From Staphylococcus pettenkoferi (lineage in GTDB: Bacteria > Bacillota > Bacilli > Staphylococcales > Staphylococcaceae): 47,852 nt of DNA. Where the stretch lies: contig NZ_JANSKK010000018.1 of NCBI RefSeq assembly GCF_026659735.1, positions 1 to 47,852 of the forward strand. The letters run 5' to 3'. The translations under genes were made by a program, and so were the position numbers. The stretch's first letter is position 1. The number at the start of each line of letters is the position of its first letter. The notes under the pieces are model-generated. The model did not search any database. It saw only the letters and a list, made by a program, of their open reading frames with translations, and was not told where the DNA came from. Positions 33,545-46,922 of the stretch are shown in pieces.

Positions 33545-34093
33545 CTACCTTTCATCTTCGCTTTCAGCCAATGCACGACGTACATCAGCTTCAGTGTAAC
33601 CAAACGCATTAAGTTTCTTCAATAACTGTTTACCATTGGAATGCCCGATGTGCAGACGGCTTCCAATCAAATCACGGCGTCTACGTGCATCTGGCCCGAT
33701 GATTAACCCAAGATCAATCAATGTCGCCTTACTAATCGATTCTTCTCCTTCTTCATAAGGACTGCTCACGTGTGACAACGCTTGGCGAATCGCGTCCTCT
33801 GAGGCATGTTCAATGCCAATCTTACCGCGCTTACTCTTGGCCAACGCACGGTCGAGATACGCATGTTTAACGCCCGGCACGTGTTCTGTAATAATCGATC
33901 TAATCTTGTCCCCAGGAAAGTCTGGGTCCGTCAAGACAATCACACCACGTGTCTCTTGTGCTTGCGCGATGACCTCTAGCGTTTGACGATTGATAGCACT
34001 GCCATTCGTCTCTATCGTATCACACTGCACCGCTTCTTTAACACGTGCTGTATCATCTCGTCCTTCAACGACGATAAACTCATTAATCTTCAC
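33545..34093 (-). CDS. rnmV: Ribonuclease M5
   Basis: Toprim endonuclease that trims 5S rRNA precursors together with ribosomal protein uL18. Two GTG starts are possible. The one at 34105 lies inside the AAAGGTG ribosome site. The one at 34093 is 9 nt after it and gives VKINEFIVVEGRDD (182 residues), which matches the family start. Toprim residues: Glu in VVEGRDD and DPD in LTDPDFPGDKIR. Its substrate genes, 5S rRNA, flank this window. It follows tatD after a terminator. Confidence 0.95.
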   Translation of the reverse strand: MKINEFIVVEGRDDTARVKEAVQCDTIETNGSAINRQTLEVIAQAQETRGVIVLTDPDFPGDKIRSIITEHVPGVKHAYLDRALAKSKRGKIGIEHASEDAIRQALSHVSSPYEEGEESISKATLIDLGLIIGPDARRRRDLIGSRLHIGHSNGKQLLKKLNAFGYTEADVRRALAESEDER

Positions 34094-34174
34094 TATAGAT
34101 GACACCTTTCTATTATTCTCTTCACGCCTGACGAAGTGTATAGATTCCTCTCTCCGTTGGCAGCTCTATTTATT

Positions 34175-34242
34175 AAAAAAGATGTCGGTTGGCTATGAAG
34201 AACGTAAACACATGGATGATCTTCAGTCTTAACCGACATCTT
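34175..34242 (-). terminator. Terminator between tatD and rnmV
   Basis: Stem AGATGTCGGTT/AACCGACATCT with extra inner pairs (TGAAGA/TCTTCA) and six T on the minus strand. It implies that rnmV-rsmA needs its own promoter or read-through. Confidence 0.85.
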
Positions 34243-34252
34243 TCGTCTTAGT

Positions 34253-35023
34253 CTATGATAACTTAAATAGACGTTCTGCGTTTTCAGTTGTTTGACGACA
34301 AACTTCTTCGTAACTTACACCTTTAAGTTCAGCAATCTTTTCCGCTACTAAAGTCACACGGGCAGGCTCGTTACGTTTGCCACGGTAAGGATGCGGAGAC
34401 AAGAATGGTGCATCTGTTTCGACGAGCAAGCGATCAAATGGGACGTGCTCTGCCACTTCTTTCGGTTGTTTCGCATTTTTAAACGTCACAGGGCCGCCGA
34501 GAGAGACGTAGAAACCAAGTTTGTTAATCACTACATCTGCAATCTCTGGAGAGGCACTGAAACTGTGCATAATGCCCCCGACCTCTTCTGCGTGCTCTTC
34601 AAGCAAGATATCTACACAATCTTGTGTCGCTTCACGATTGTGAATGATAATCGGTAAGTTAACACGTTTAGCTAATGCAATCTGTTTGCGCAATAAATCT
34701 TGTTGTACATCTTTCGGTGATTTATCCCAGTGATAATCAAGACCTGTTTCACCAATTCCTATAACTTTAGGATGTTGCGCAAGCTCTTCAATCCAGTTGA
34801 GACGCTCTTCTGTGCAATCAATCGCATCAACGGGATGCCAGCCGATAATCGCGTATAGGAAATCGTATTGGTCGATGAGTTCCATCGCTCTTTCTACAGT
34901 AGGTGTATCGAAACCAACAACGAACATGCGATCCACGCCGTTATCGCGTGCGCGTTGAATTACTTCTTCTAAGTCTTCGTCGTATTGTTCTGCATTAAGA
35001 TGTACATGTGTATCGATTAGCAT
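34253..35023 (-). CDS. TatD family metal-dependent hydrolase
   Basis: TIM-barrel amidohydrolase of 256 residues, the YabD member encoded next to metG in Bacillales. Metal ligands are seen: HVHLN at the N terminus (His6, His8), GETGLDYHWD, the HN in IIIHNRE, MHSFSA and the Asp in LVETDAPFLSP. TatD enzymes are DNases or D-aminoacyl-tRNA deacylase-like in different species; the substrate here is not known. Confidence 0.94.
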   Translation of the reverse strand: MLIDTHVHLNAEQYDEDLEEVIQRARDNGVDRMFVVGFDTPTVERAMELIDQYDFLYAIIGWHPVDAIDCTEERLNWIEELAQHPKVIGIGETGLDYHWDKSPKDVQQDLLRKQIALAKRVNLPIIIHNREATQDCVDILLEEHAEEVGGIMHSFSASPEIADVVINKLGFYVSLGGPVTFKNAKQPKEVAEHVPFDRLLVETDAPFLSPHPYRGKRNEPARVTLVAEKIAELKGVSYEEVCRQTTENAERLFKLS

Positions 35024-35145
35024 ACTAACACTCCTCCATTAAGGTAGGCTGAAGTAGCTTTCAGAAGACGTGTTCTACCTCTCCTATCACCACTCGCAGC
35101 CTGTCGTCATTCAACTTATTCCCTGACTTGCGTTCTGTTAGTCGT

Positions 35146-37446
<2,301 letters not shown>

Positions 37447-38280
37447 CTACACTTCATGATAGATATCGTAAACGTCGCCCGTCTTCATCTGTCTATCTTT
37501 CGCTACTTGTTTAATTGCTGCTTTCGGTTTCTGTCCTTGTTCGCAGTAGTAGTCGACATGTTCATGAATCGTTAAGTCTTCAAACCAGGCATTGTCGGTT
37601 TCTGGAGCAGCCCCTTGAATCAAGATGACAAATTCACCTTTCAAACGTATATCTTCACGCTCAATCATCTGCATCAATGTCTTCGGTGTTCCTGTTTCGA
37701 TTTGTTCAAATCGCTTCGTCAATTCTCTTCCGAGCGCAACTTGACGTTCGTCATCCACTCGCGCAATCGCTTGTAAGCTGTCCTTTACGCGATACGGTGA
37801 TTCATAGATGATGAGTGTACTATCTTCGTACATACGTTGCTTTAGTATTTCGACTTTCTCTTTTTCTTTACGCGGTAAGAAACCTAGGAAAGTATACGTG
37901 AACGACGGCAGACCACTCGCCATTAAAGCCGTGAGACCTGCGTTAGGTCCTGGAACTGTTTCTACACGCAGTTGCGCTTCTCTGGCAGCGACGACCAATT
38001 CGTACCCTGGATCACTAATCAATGGTAATCCTGCATCAGAAACGAGCGCGATATCATTTCCTTGCTGTAATAACTCGATGAGATGTGCAGTCTCTTTCTC
38101 TTTATTATGATCATGGTAAGACTTCAATGGTGTATGTATCTCGTAATGCTGGCACAACTTCTGCGTTACTCTCGTATCTTCACAAGCGATAAGATCTACT
38201 GTTTGTAATGTCTCGACCGCTCTGTATGTCATATCAGCTAAGTTACCAATCGGTGTGCCTACTAAATATAAAGTCGCCAT
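37447..38280 (-). CDS. rsmI: 16S rRNA (cytidine-1402-2'-O)-methyltransferase
   Basis: Methylates the ribose of C1402 in the 16S decoding centre using SAM. The 277-residue product starts MATLYLVGTPIGNLADMTYR. It has SDAGLPLISDPGYELV and the TVPGPNAGLTALMASGLP region of the tetrapyrrole-methylase fold. A GTG directly before the ATG is part of the same frame; I chose the ATG because AAGGAGGGG stands 5 nt before the GTGATG. It follows the GIY-YIG gene without a gap. Confidence 0.96.
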   Translation of the reverse strand: MATLYLVGTPIGNLADMTYRAVETLQTVDLIACEDTRVTQKLCQHYEIHTPLKSYHDHNKEKETAHLIELLQQGNDIALVSDAGLPLISDPGYELVVAAREAQLRVETVPGPNAGLTALMASGLPSFTYTFLGFLPRKEKEKVEILKQRMYEDSTLIIYESPYRVKDSLQAIARVDDERQVALGRELTKRFEQIETGTPKTLMQMIEREDIRLKGEFVILIQGAAPETDNAWFEDLTIHEHVDYYCEQGQKPKAAIKQVAKDRQMKTGDVYDIYHEV

Positions 38281-38282
38281 CA

Positions 38283-38531
38283 CTACCCCTCCTTAATCAA
38301 TGCTAATTTCTTATTTCTCGAATATTGCTTAATTTGATACTCACGTTTCAATGCTTCTGACTTCGTTTCGTACACTTCTTGATAAACTAACACGACCGGG
38401 CGTCTTACTTTTGTATATTTGGCACCTAATCCTTTATTATGTTTCGCTACTCTTTGCTCCACATTTTTAGCATAACCCGTATACAGACTCTCATCCTTAC
38501 ATTTCACGATATACACATAATGTTTATCCAT
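38283..38531 (-). CDS. GIY-YIG nuclease-domain protein (YazA type)
   Basis: An 82-residue stand-alone GIY-YIG domain: YVYIVKCKDESLYTGYAKNV contains the YVY...YTGY version of the motif, followed by KYTKVRRPVVLVY and KSEALKREYQIKQ. I use the ATG at 38531 (MDKHYVYIV), inside the overlap with the end of trmN6, because it matches the family length; the frame upstream lies within that gene. Related SLX1-like proteins cut branched DNA, but the role of bacterial YazA/YhbQ is unclear. Confidence 0.93.
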   Translation of the reverse strand: MDKHYVYIVKCKDESLYTGYAKNVEQRVAKHNKGLGAKYTKVRRPVVLVYQEVYETKSEALKREYQIKQYSRNKKLALIKEG

Positions 38532-39249
38532 AATAAATCGCTCGCATTTCTTCAGTATACTCGTCCGCCGCTGTGTAAATATAGAACGGCGCAGTGATCT
38601 CCAAGCCTTGTTGGCCGCCACGTCGACTTTCTACAATCATCATCTGGGCAGATTTGCCGGGTTTGCTATAAATCATCTTTAAGCGTTTAGGCTCTAGACG
38701 ATACTGACGCATTGTAGTTAAGACGTCCATAAGACGGTCCGCACGGTGAACCATGATGAAACGGCCACCTTCTTTGAGTAAATGACGGGCTGCTTTACAA
38801 CAATCGTCCAGCGTACACATGATCTCATGTCGTGCAATCTTATGCGCTTCTTTATGGTGTTGATGTTGTTGATTCATTTTAAAATAGGGAGGGTTACACG
38901 TGATCAATGAATATTGCGCAGGTTTAAAATGTGTGGCAACCTCTCTCAAATCTATATGATGCATCGTCAACCGGTCTGACAGTTGATTATAATGATAAGA
39001 ACGTTCAGCCATATCTACGAGTTGCGACTGAATTTCAATACCTTCAATCGATTGCGTGCTCTTCGCACTTAACAGTAACGGGATCACACCGTTGCCTGAA
39101 CATAGATCCATTACCTTGTCATTCTTACGCACAGTTGTGTAATGCGCGAGTAACAAGGCATCTGTTGAAAAAGAGAAGACCGCATCATTCTGAATGATGC
39201 GCAAATGTTCTTTCGTTAAATAATCTAAACGCTCGTGCTCACGTAACAT
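38524..39249 (-). CDS. TrmN6/YabB-type SAM-dependent methyltransferase
   Basis: A 241-residue Rossmann methyltransferase. The SAM-binding region is VMDLCSGNGVIPLLL (47-61). The catalytic NPPYFKM (119-125) is the N6-adenine type signature. The E. coli relative TrmN6 methylates A37 of tRNA-Val; the Bacillales YabB target is less certain. The start codon is preceded by GGAGGG at 11 nt. It overlaps the GIY-YIG gene by 8 nt, and a terminator-like hairpin separates it from yabA. Confidence 0.92.
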   Translation of the reverse strand: MLREHERLDYLTKEHLRIIQNDAVFSFSTDALLLAHYTTVRKNDKVMDLCSGNGVIPLLLSAKSTQSIEGIEIQSQLVDMAERSYHYNQLSDRLTMHHIDLREVATHFKPAQYSLITCNPPYFKMNQQHQHHKEAHKIARHEIMCTLDDCCKAARHLLKEGGRFIMVHRADRLMDVLTTMRQYRLEPKRLKMIYSKPGKSAQMMIVESRRGGQQGLEITAPFYIYTAADEYTEEMRAIYYG

Positions 39250-39273
39250 GAGTTACCACGCCCTCCATTCAAA

Positions 39274-39329
39274 TTAAAAGGATAGGACGGCGATGCTTGT
39301 AGTAAGCCTATCGCAAACATCCTATCCCT
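39274..39329 (-). terminator. Hairpin between yabA and trmN6
   Basis: Outer stem GGATAGGA/TCCTATCC with further pairs (GCGAT/ATCGC) and four T on the minus strand. Probably a partial terminator inside the operon. Confidence 0.65.
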
Positions 39330-39361
39330 TCGTTTCTCTCTATTACTGCGTTGATTGCTTA

Positions 39362-39700
39362 TTAATCGTCTAACACCTTTAAACAGAATAAACAATCTTC
39401 ACCTTTACGGTGCTTTCCAAACAACTCGCCGTTGCAAATATGGAAACCTTCTTTATATAACATCGCTAAGTTATCTTTACTTCTTAGCGGTTTCTTAGGT
39501 TTACGCTGTTCTACGTCAGTATCTTTAGCTGACTCGTTTTTTTCGATAAGCGCTTGTAAATTCTCATTCTCTATTTGCAACGCGACGTTCTCTTCTACGA
39601 GTTCAACAGCTAACGTCTTGAGCTCAGACATATTCTGATTAATGCTTTCTACGTTCTTCTCTAACCACGTTAAACGTTCAAATATTTCTGTTCGATTCAA
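39362..39700 (-). CDS. yabA: Replication initiation control protein YabA
   Basis: Bridges DnaA and the DnaN clamp and limits re-initiation. The 112-residue product has an N-terminal coiled coil (about 6-58) and a C-terminal zinc site His87, Cys89, Cys103, Cys106 ([22 protein letters not shown]). The start is a TTG 10 nt after AGGAGG; an ATG between them is in another frame. It lies 14 nt after ricT. Confidence 0.96.
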   Translation of the reverse strand: MNRTEIFERLTWLEKNVESINQNMSELKTLAVELVEENVALQIENENLQALIEKNESAKDTDVEQRKPKKPLRSKDNLAMLYKEGFHICNGELFGKHRKGEDCLFCLKVLDD

Positions 39701-39714
39701 CGTGCATACGCCTC

Positions 39715-40518
39715 CTATTTCAATGCTTCTAATTCTTCCATCTTGTACTCTAAAGGTTGTTCAACGCCCTCGATCTTCACTTGCATTGAAATATCTAGAA
39801 TATTGAGACCTACGACTTCACCCTGTCCATCCGGTGTAACGACCGCTTCACCTACATCTGGAAGCTGTGCTCGCGCTTCTTCGTAGTGATCGTTCTCATA
39901 CTTCAGACAGCACATCAGGCGACCGCACGCTCCAGATATCTTAGTTGGGTTAAGCGAGAGATTCTGATCTTTGGCCATCTTGATGGAGACCGGTTCGAAA
40001 TCTCCCAAGAATGTTGAACAACATAGGGATCTGCCACAAGGACCAATCCCACCGAGCAACTTTGCTTCGTCGCGCACCCCTATCTGGCGCAATTCAATGC
40101 GTGTCTTTAACTTCTGAGCGAGTATCTTTACCAACTTTCGGAAGTCTACACGGTCATCTGAGGTGAAGTTAAAGATCACTTTAGACTTATCCAATATATA
40201 TTCACAATTGACGAGACGCATATCCAATTTAAGTTGATCGATGACTGTCTTGCATATGTCGAATGCTGCTTCGGCATCCTGCTCATTCTGTTCAAATTGG
40301 GCTTTATCCGCTTCTGTAGCTACACGAATGATGTGCTTTAAAGGCAAAGTGACATCCTCATCCGCCACATTTAACGGTCCATATTTAATGTAGCCCATTT
40401 CGATACCACGTGTAGATTCAACTACAACGTATTGTGCTTCACTTAAATCGAAGCTTTGTGGAGAATAATATTCAAGCTTTCCTGCTTTAGGAAAATATAC
40501 GCCTACCACATTTTGCAT
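39715..40518 (-). CDS. ricT: PSP1-domain regulatory complex protein RicT (YaaT)
   Basis: Part of the YlbF-YmcA-YaaT complex that controls RNase Y and mRNA processing in Firmicutes. The 267-residue product has a PSP1 domain and six conserved cysteines: Cys163, 168 and 169 (GPCGRSLCC) and Cys200, 205 and 206 (GACGRLMCC), numbered from the upstream ATG at 40524. They can hold iron-sulfur clusters in the complex. I prefer the ATG at 40518, 8 nt after GGGGTG; the earlier ATG is only 2 nt away from it. Confidence 0.95.
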   Translation of the reverse strand: MQNVVGVYFPKAGKLEYYSPQSFDLSEAQYVVVESTRGIEMGYIKYGPLNVADEDVTLPLKHIIRVATEADKAQFEQNEQDAEAAFDICKTVIDQLKLDMRLVNCEYILDKSKVIFNFTSDDRVDFRKLVKILAQKLKTRIELRQIGVRDEAKLLGGIGPCGRSLCCSTFLGDFEPVSIKMAKDQNLSLNPTKISGACGRLMCCLKYENDHYEEARAQLPDVGEAVVTPDGQGEVVGLNILDISMQVKIEGVEQPLEYKMEELEALK

Positions 40519-40520
40519 TG

Positions 40521-41447
40521 TCATTTCACCCCATTTATGACGATTTGTTCAAATACTAATGTAGGGTTCACATTCTGGTTTAACTTCTTATGTGCTTCTG
40601 TGATGCGATCATACATTAACACAATTTGTGTATAGTCCAGTTTCTGAGCTAAACGCTCAAATTGTTCACCTAAATCAGAGTAAATTAATTGTTGATTCAA
40701 ACCTACTTTAACATGCATCATATCTTCAAAGAACCCATTAATTGCAGCGAGTGTGAGCAATTGCAAACGTCGATTCTTCGCATGTTTCAATAAGTCGACG
40801 ATGCCGATGAGCGCCATAGAATACTGCGTCAATAATTGCTGACACCACTTTAAGACCATTTTACGCAAAGCAAGGAGATCGGTTTCCTCGTGTAAGGCTA
40901 GCGCTGTCTCGATTTGCGTCGTATAAGTGCTCAACATTTCGGCAGCCGCACGAGGCACATCACGTTCCTCTAGACGTTGTATGAAACGTTGTTTATCAAT
41001 CGGTTTAAAGTGAATGTGTTGGCAGCGAGAGTGGATCGTGTCTAGGATTTGTTCAGGTTTCGTAGTCAATAATATCGCAATCGTGTTCTCTGGAGGTTCT
41101 TCGAGAAACTTTAGGATACTATTCTCACCTTGGACACTGAGTTTCTCAAAGGATTCGATGATATAAACTTTGTGCGTGCTTTCAATCGGCAGTTGATTCA
41201 TATGACGTACGAGTCGCTCGATCTGTTCTTTCTTAATCGTGTTCTCATCTGTTGAGACGTAGAGAAAGTCAGGGTGGTTATGGTTCTCAACTTTAGAGCG
41301 GCATTGATCCGCATCGTCACATAGAATCATCGTACTAAACGTCATCGCAACTTGTTTCATTGACTCTGCGTCGTCGCCTTCAAAGAGATAGGCATGAGAG
41401 AGTCGGTTCGATTGGTATGCTTGAGTCAACATTTGTTGTTCATCCAT
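40521..41447 (-). CDS. holB: DNA polymerase III subunit delta'
   Basis: Clamp-loader subunit of 308 residues. The start is the ATG at 41447 (MDEQQMLTQAYQ), 8 nt after AAAGGAG; upstream in-frame codons lie in a hairpin region. RLSHAYLFEGDD replaces the Walker A GKT found in active clamp-loader ATPases, as is usual for delta'. NSILKFLEEPPENTIAILLTT is the SRC-like region. The end abuts ricT. Confidence 0.95.
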   Translation of the reverse strand: MDEQQMLTQAYQSNRLSHAYLFEGDDAESMKQVAMTFSTMILCDDADQCRSKVENHNHPDFLYVSTDENTIKKEQIERLVRHMNQLPIESTHKVYIIESFEKLSVQGENSILKFLEEPPENTIAILLTTKPEQILDTIHSRCQHIHFKPIDKQRFIQRLEERDVPRAAAEMLSTYTTQIETALALHEETDLLALRKMVLKWCQQLLTQYSMALIGIVDLLKHAKNRRLQLLTLAAINGFFEDMMHVKVGLNQQLIYSDLGEQFERLAQKLDYTQIVLMYDRITEAHKKLNQNVNPTLVFEQIVINGVK

Positions 41448-41466
41448 CACTTTGACTCCTTTATGT

Positions 41467-41561
41467 AAAAAGGCTGCTATATATGCGTGATTGCTGTTCA
41501 AAGACATCGCGCGAAGCAATCATCTCATCTGGACGCAGAAACCAAGGCATATAAAGCAACC
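41467..41561 (-). terminator. Compound hairpin (attenuator-like) between darA and holB
   Basis: An outer stem GGTTGCTTTATATGC/GCATATATAGCAGCC (with a few G-U or mismatched pairs) encloses an inner perfect hairpin TGATTGCT/AGCAATCA. Five T follow, then the holB ribosome site 7 nt on. It is shaped like an intrinsic terminator placed just before a start codon. Confidence 0.65.
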
Positions 41562-41568
41562 GTTATAG

Positions 41569-43894
<2,326 letters not shown>

Positions 43895-43947
43895 ATAGAC
43901 ACCTTTTTCGTAAAATTTCGCTCTATGTAAGTATGCGTTTAGCCATT

Positions 43948-43976
43948 ATTATAGCACGTTCTTGAGTATGTCATAA
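43948..43976 (-). promoter_or_regulatory. Promoter of the decarboxylase-tmk operon
   Basis: An extended -10 TGCTATAAT (TATAAT at 43948-43953) with -35-like TTATGA (43971-43976), spacer 17 nt. Confidence 0.65.
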
Positions 43977-44010
43977 ATGGGTGGGTTACTCTAACCATTT
44001 TACAATCAAT

Positions 44011-44044
44011 AAAAAACAGAGGCAGAACACTACTCCGCCTCTGT
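44011..44044 (-). terminator. Terminator of the PTS-IIC-like gene
   Basis: A perfect stem ACAGAGGC/GCCTCTGT and six T on the minus strand, 14 nt after the stop. Confidence 0.92.
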
Positions 44045-44057
44045 TGATACAACTTAA

Positions 44058-45110
44058 TTAAGACTGACTGCCTTGTGTGTCTTTACTTTTACCTTTGAAA
44101 AGCGATTTGAAATCAATATTCACTAAATTGAAATGTTTAATAATCATACTAAAGATAAAGCTCCATACTAAGCTGTTAACCGCTACGACTACAATCGTAA
44201 TAATGGATTGAACCGGACCGTTGAAACCGAAGAGCACGATAGGTCCTGCAATTGGCGTCGCGACACCTTCAGCGTTGATGATAAGACCACTGAACGTGAT
44301 GATACAACCGTTGATAATGCCGACAATCGCATTCACACTATAGAGTTGAAGTGGATATTGTACAATCTTGTCAATTTGAGTAAGCGGCTCAATACCGACA
44401 GAAATGCTCGTACCCCAGTTACCGATACCTAAGCGTTTGAAGAGAACAAAGTTAACGAATGACGCACCCATACAAGTTAATGCACCGATCGCCATAGGGT
44501 TGCCTGTAATACCTAAGAAACTAGCGACAACCATTGAACTTAACGGCGTCATACCTGTTATTGGCATCAAGATACCGAGTATTGCTGCGAGTAAGTAAGG
44601 GTTACTGTCACCTACTACATTGACCGCGTTACTAATCGCTTCAAGCATAAGCGTGATACCTGGGTTGATCAAGCTAGCAATGCCGTATGTAATCGCTGGC
44701 GCTAAGAGAATCACGACGATCAGATTTAAACCTTCAGGCACTTTCTTATCAATAAATTTAAGTCCGAATGAGATGAGATAGGCTGCGATAAATGCAGGTA
44801 GCAGACTAAAGTTATAGAGCACAAGACCGATGATGACCGCATAAACAGGATTCGTCTTCATCTTGAGACAAGTGAGTACACCGACTGCGAGTCCGCCTAA
44901 GCTACCGAGGTTGTCCCCGATTTGTTTCATAAATTCAATATTAAAAATTCCGCCAATCACATAGCTGAGAAAGGCTTGAGGTAGGAATGTCGCACAGGCT
45001 GCACCTGATAAGGCTTCAAGTCCCGATTTACCATAAGGTGCAAATTTCAAGAATAGAATCATCGCTACGAGTAGGAGTAGCAACGTTCCTCCACCTAGTA
45101 GCATTTGCAT
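44058..45110 (-). CDS. PTS EIIC-like membrane transporter (PTS_EIIC_2 family)
   Basis: A 350-residue polytopic membrane protein with about 9-10 hydrophobic segments over nearly its whole length and a short polar Lys/Ser/Gln tail. MQMLLGGGTLLLLL, ILGILMPITGMTPLSSMVVAS and FLGITGNPMAIGALTCMGAS fit the PTS_EIIC_2 family. No IIA or IIB domain is fused, and none is encoded nearby, so its energy coupling and substrate are open. AAGGGAG lies 9 nt before the ATG. A tiny 8-codon frame with a good ribosome site lies just upstream. Confidence 0.8.
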   Translation of the reverse strand: MQMLLGGGTLLLLLVAMILFLKFAPYGKSGLEALSGAACATFLPQAFLSYVIGGIFNIEFMKQIGDNLGSLGGLAVGVLTCLKMKTNPVYAVIIGLVLYNFSLLPAFIAAYLISFGLKFIDKKVPEGLNLIVVILLAPAITYGIASLINPGITLMLEAISNAVNVVGDSNPYLLAAILGILMPITGMTPLSSMVVASFLGITGNPMAIGALTCMGASFVNFVLFKRLGIGNWGTSISVGIEPLTQIDKIVQYPLQLYSVNAIVGIINGCIITFSGLIINAEGVATPIAGPIVLFGFNGPVQSIITIVVVAVNSLVWSFIFSMIIKHFNLVNIDFKSLFKGKSKDTQGSQS

Positions 45111-45439
45111 CCCAAAAAACTCCCTTCTATTATCTATTATTGAAGATTTTCTACTTCGTTCATAAAATAGTCACCTTTCTTGTAATAACCGAAGATAGAT
45201 GCATTAAACACATAATTAATAATATTATTTGAGTTTTTTAGATTTTTATAAAATTTACTTTAATTTCGTATTATTGTGACAAATCGAGAGAAGAGATAGT
45301 AGGTTGTGAAGAGAGAAGACGGTAGGGTTTGCGTATTAAAAGAAGCCCATAGATACGTGGGTGAACTTCAAGTACATCGTGCTTTATTGAAGTGTTTTAC
45401 GCATCATGGACTTCTATCATTATTAAACGAGGATGCTAA
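45111..45439 (-). other. Intergenic region before the PTS-IIC-like gene
   Basis: 329 bp. It contains, in transcript order, the nested hairpin terminator of the upstream oxidoreductase gene, an AT-rich stretch that should hold the promoter, and an 8-codon frame MNEVENLQ at 45137-45163 preceded by AAAGGTG. No other gene seen. Confidence 0.5.
45338..45416 (-). terminator. Nested-hairpin terminator after the oxidoreductase gene
   Basis: Outer stem GAAGTCCAT/ATGGGCTTC with GCGT/ACGT inside, an inner stem CACTTCAA/TTGAAGTTC, then four T on the minus strand. Confidence 0.7.
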
Positions 45440-46291
45440 TCACTTTTCATAATGTTGTTTTAAATAATCTTTGAATGGTGTAGGACGGTCACCTGTAAGC
45501 TTCTCAAAGTCATCAGAAGTTTGATCGAGCAGACCCATCTCTCCTGCTTGATACATGGAAGCGAGTAACGGCCCGAATCCACGAGGTTCATCATACATTT
45601 TACCAAACTGTTCACGTGTCACAGGATCATAGTGGATAGGACTACCAGCTACTTCTGATAATATTTCAGCTAACGCTTCCATCGTATATGAATAGCCTGC
45701 AAGTAAATAGCGTTGACCCCACTTTTCAGGTTGTTGCAATAACGCTACAATGCCTTTCGCAATATCCGCTCTTGAAATGTAATTAATCTTACCTTCACCT
45801 ACTGGATAAATCAATTTCCCGCGTTCCTTTAACTCAGGCAAATAAGGTACAAGCGGATCCATATACATCGCCATTCTGACATACGTATAGTCTATCGGGT
45901 TTGAAGCAAGTAATCTTTCTGCATATCCAAAGTACGGACTCATATGGAATGGATTATTATGTTGATCTGCGTAATAGCCAATAAACATAATATGTGACAC
46001 TTGCGCTTCTTGAGCTGCAGCCACCAAATTCTCAACTTCAGGAAGGCGTTTGAATGATGGGTGAATGATACTTGGGATAAAGATGACTAAATCGATATTT
46101 TCAAAGGCTTTTATCATTTTGTCTTTATCGAAGTAGTCCAACGTTCTCACATTTACTTTCTGCGTCCATTCGTCAGGAACTTTGTTAGTGTTACGCACAC
46201 CGATATGAAAGTTAGGAATCTGCGCCTCTATCGCCTGTTCTGTTATATGCGTACCTAAATGACCCGTCGCTCCTGTGAGTAGTATATTCAT
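45440..46291 (-). CDS. NmrA/SDR-type NAD(P)-binding oxidoreductase
   Basis: A 283-residue atypical short-chain dehydrogenase. The Rossmann motif is ILLTGATGHLGTHI at the N terminus. FIPSIIHPSFKR, HIMFIGYYAD and YTYVRMAMYMDP follow the plan of NmrA or quinone-reductase-2-like proteins. An in-frame GTG four codons upstream lies in the AGGTGG ribosome site, so I start at the ATG. These proteins act as NAD(P)H quinone reductases or redox sensors; the function here is unknown. It is monocistronic with its own promoter. Confidence 0.88.
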   Translation of the reverse strand: MNILLTGATGHLGTHITEQAIEAQIPNFHIGVRNTNKVPDEWTQKVNVRTLDYFDKDKMIKAFENIDLVIFIPSIIHPSFKRLPEVENLVAAAQEAQVSHIMFIGYYADQHNNPFHMSPYFGYAERLLASNPIDYTYVRMAMYMDPLVPYLPELKERGKLIYPVGEGKINYISRADIAKGIVALLQQPEKWGQRYLLAGYSYTMEALAEILSEVAGSPIHYDPVTREQFGKMYDEPRGFGPLLASMYQAGEMGLLDQTSDDFEKLTGDRPTPFKDYLKQHYEK

Positions 46292-46349
46292 ATATTTGAC
46301 CACCTATCTATAGTTATCTTTCTGTAAGGTCTTTGTTGAGTTTGAGTAA

Positions 46350-46378
46350 AGTGTAGTTGAAGTTAAGTAGGATGACAA
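46350..46378 (-). promoter_or_regulatory. Promoter of the oxidoreductase gene
   Basis: The -35 TTGTCA (46373-46378), a 17-nt spacer and -10 TACACT (46350-46355), about 60 nt before the ATG. Confidence 0.6.
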
Positions 46379-46460
46379 TTAATTGGTTTTATAGAGCACA
46401 TATATTAGGGAAATTTTCATATTAAATTAGTTAATACTTTAGCGATTTACACGTTAAATC

Positions 46461-46484
46461 AAAAAAGAGGGCCATTCGCCCTCT
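46461..46484 (-). terminator. Terminator of small membrane protein A
   Basis: Stem AGAGGGC/GCCCTCT with a short loop and six T on the minus strand. Its first pairs include the last bases of the stop codon. Confidence 0.88.
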
Positions 46485-46746
46485 AACACAAAGTTAAAAA
46501 CTGAATAAATGCTGATGATATAATTTCTGTAACTATAGCTCCAAGTACCAAACCAATAAGCGTACAAATAATGGCTGCTACAATCATTAATATTCCGTGT
46601 AACGTTCTTCCTCTAGAAATGATTAGCGCTCCAAATACAATACTTGCTATGCCAAAAATAGGTGGTAAAAGTAGTAACGCTACCCCCGCAAAAATCCATC
46701 CTAGTATTATAAATACTTTTAAACTTGTATTCGTTGTTTGTGTCAT
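46483..46746 (-). CDS. Small membrane protein A of a tandem paralogous pair
   Basis: An 87-residue protein with a short polar N terminus, then two or three hydrophobic segments (about 9-45 and 50-85). SLKVFIILGW, IVFGALIISRGRT and HGILMIVAAII are shared with the gene at 46923-47171. I do not recognise the family; it may be one of the small two-helix DUF families. AAAGGAG and a promoter (46775-46803) precede it and a terminator ends it, so it is a separate unit. Function unknown. Confidence 0.75.
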   Translation of the reverse strand: MTQTTNTSLKVFIILGWIFAGVALLLLPPIFGIASIVFGALIISRGRTLHGILMIVAAIICTLIGLVLGAIVTEIISSAFIQFLTLC

Positions 46747-46774
46747 GTTGTCATTCTCCTTTAATGTTTTCTTT

Positions 46775-46803
46775 ATAATAGCCTATATCTATTGGGAAGT
46801 AAA
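46775..46803 (-). promoter_or_regulatory. Promoter of small membrane protein A
   Basis: The -35 TTTACT (46798-46803), a 17-nt spacer and -10 TATTAT (46775-46780). Confidence 0.6.
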
Positions 46804-46886
46804 TATCTTTTTCTATTAATGTACTTAGTGAAGTCATTTTCTTTAGTCAATAAGAGAAGTCCAATTTTGGATTAACTAGTAACACG

Positions 46887-46913
46887 AAAAAAGGAGCCCG
46901 CGCTTAGGCTCCT
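46887..46913 (-). terminator. Terminator of small membrane protein B
   Basis: Stem AGGAGCC/GGGCTCCT with T6 on the minus strand, 10 nt after the stop. Confidence 0.88.
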
Positions 46914-46922
46914 CTTACTTCA

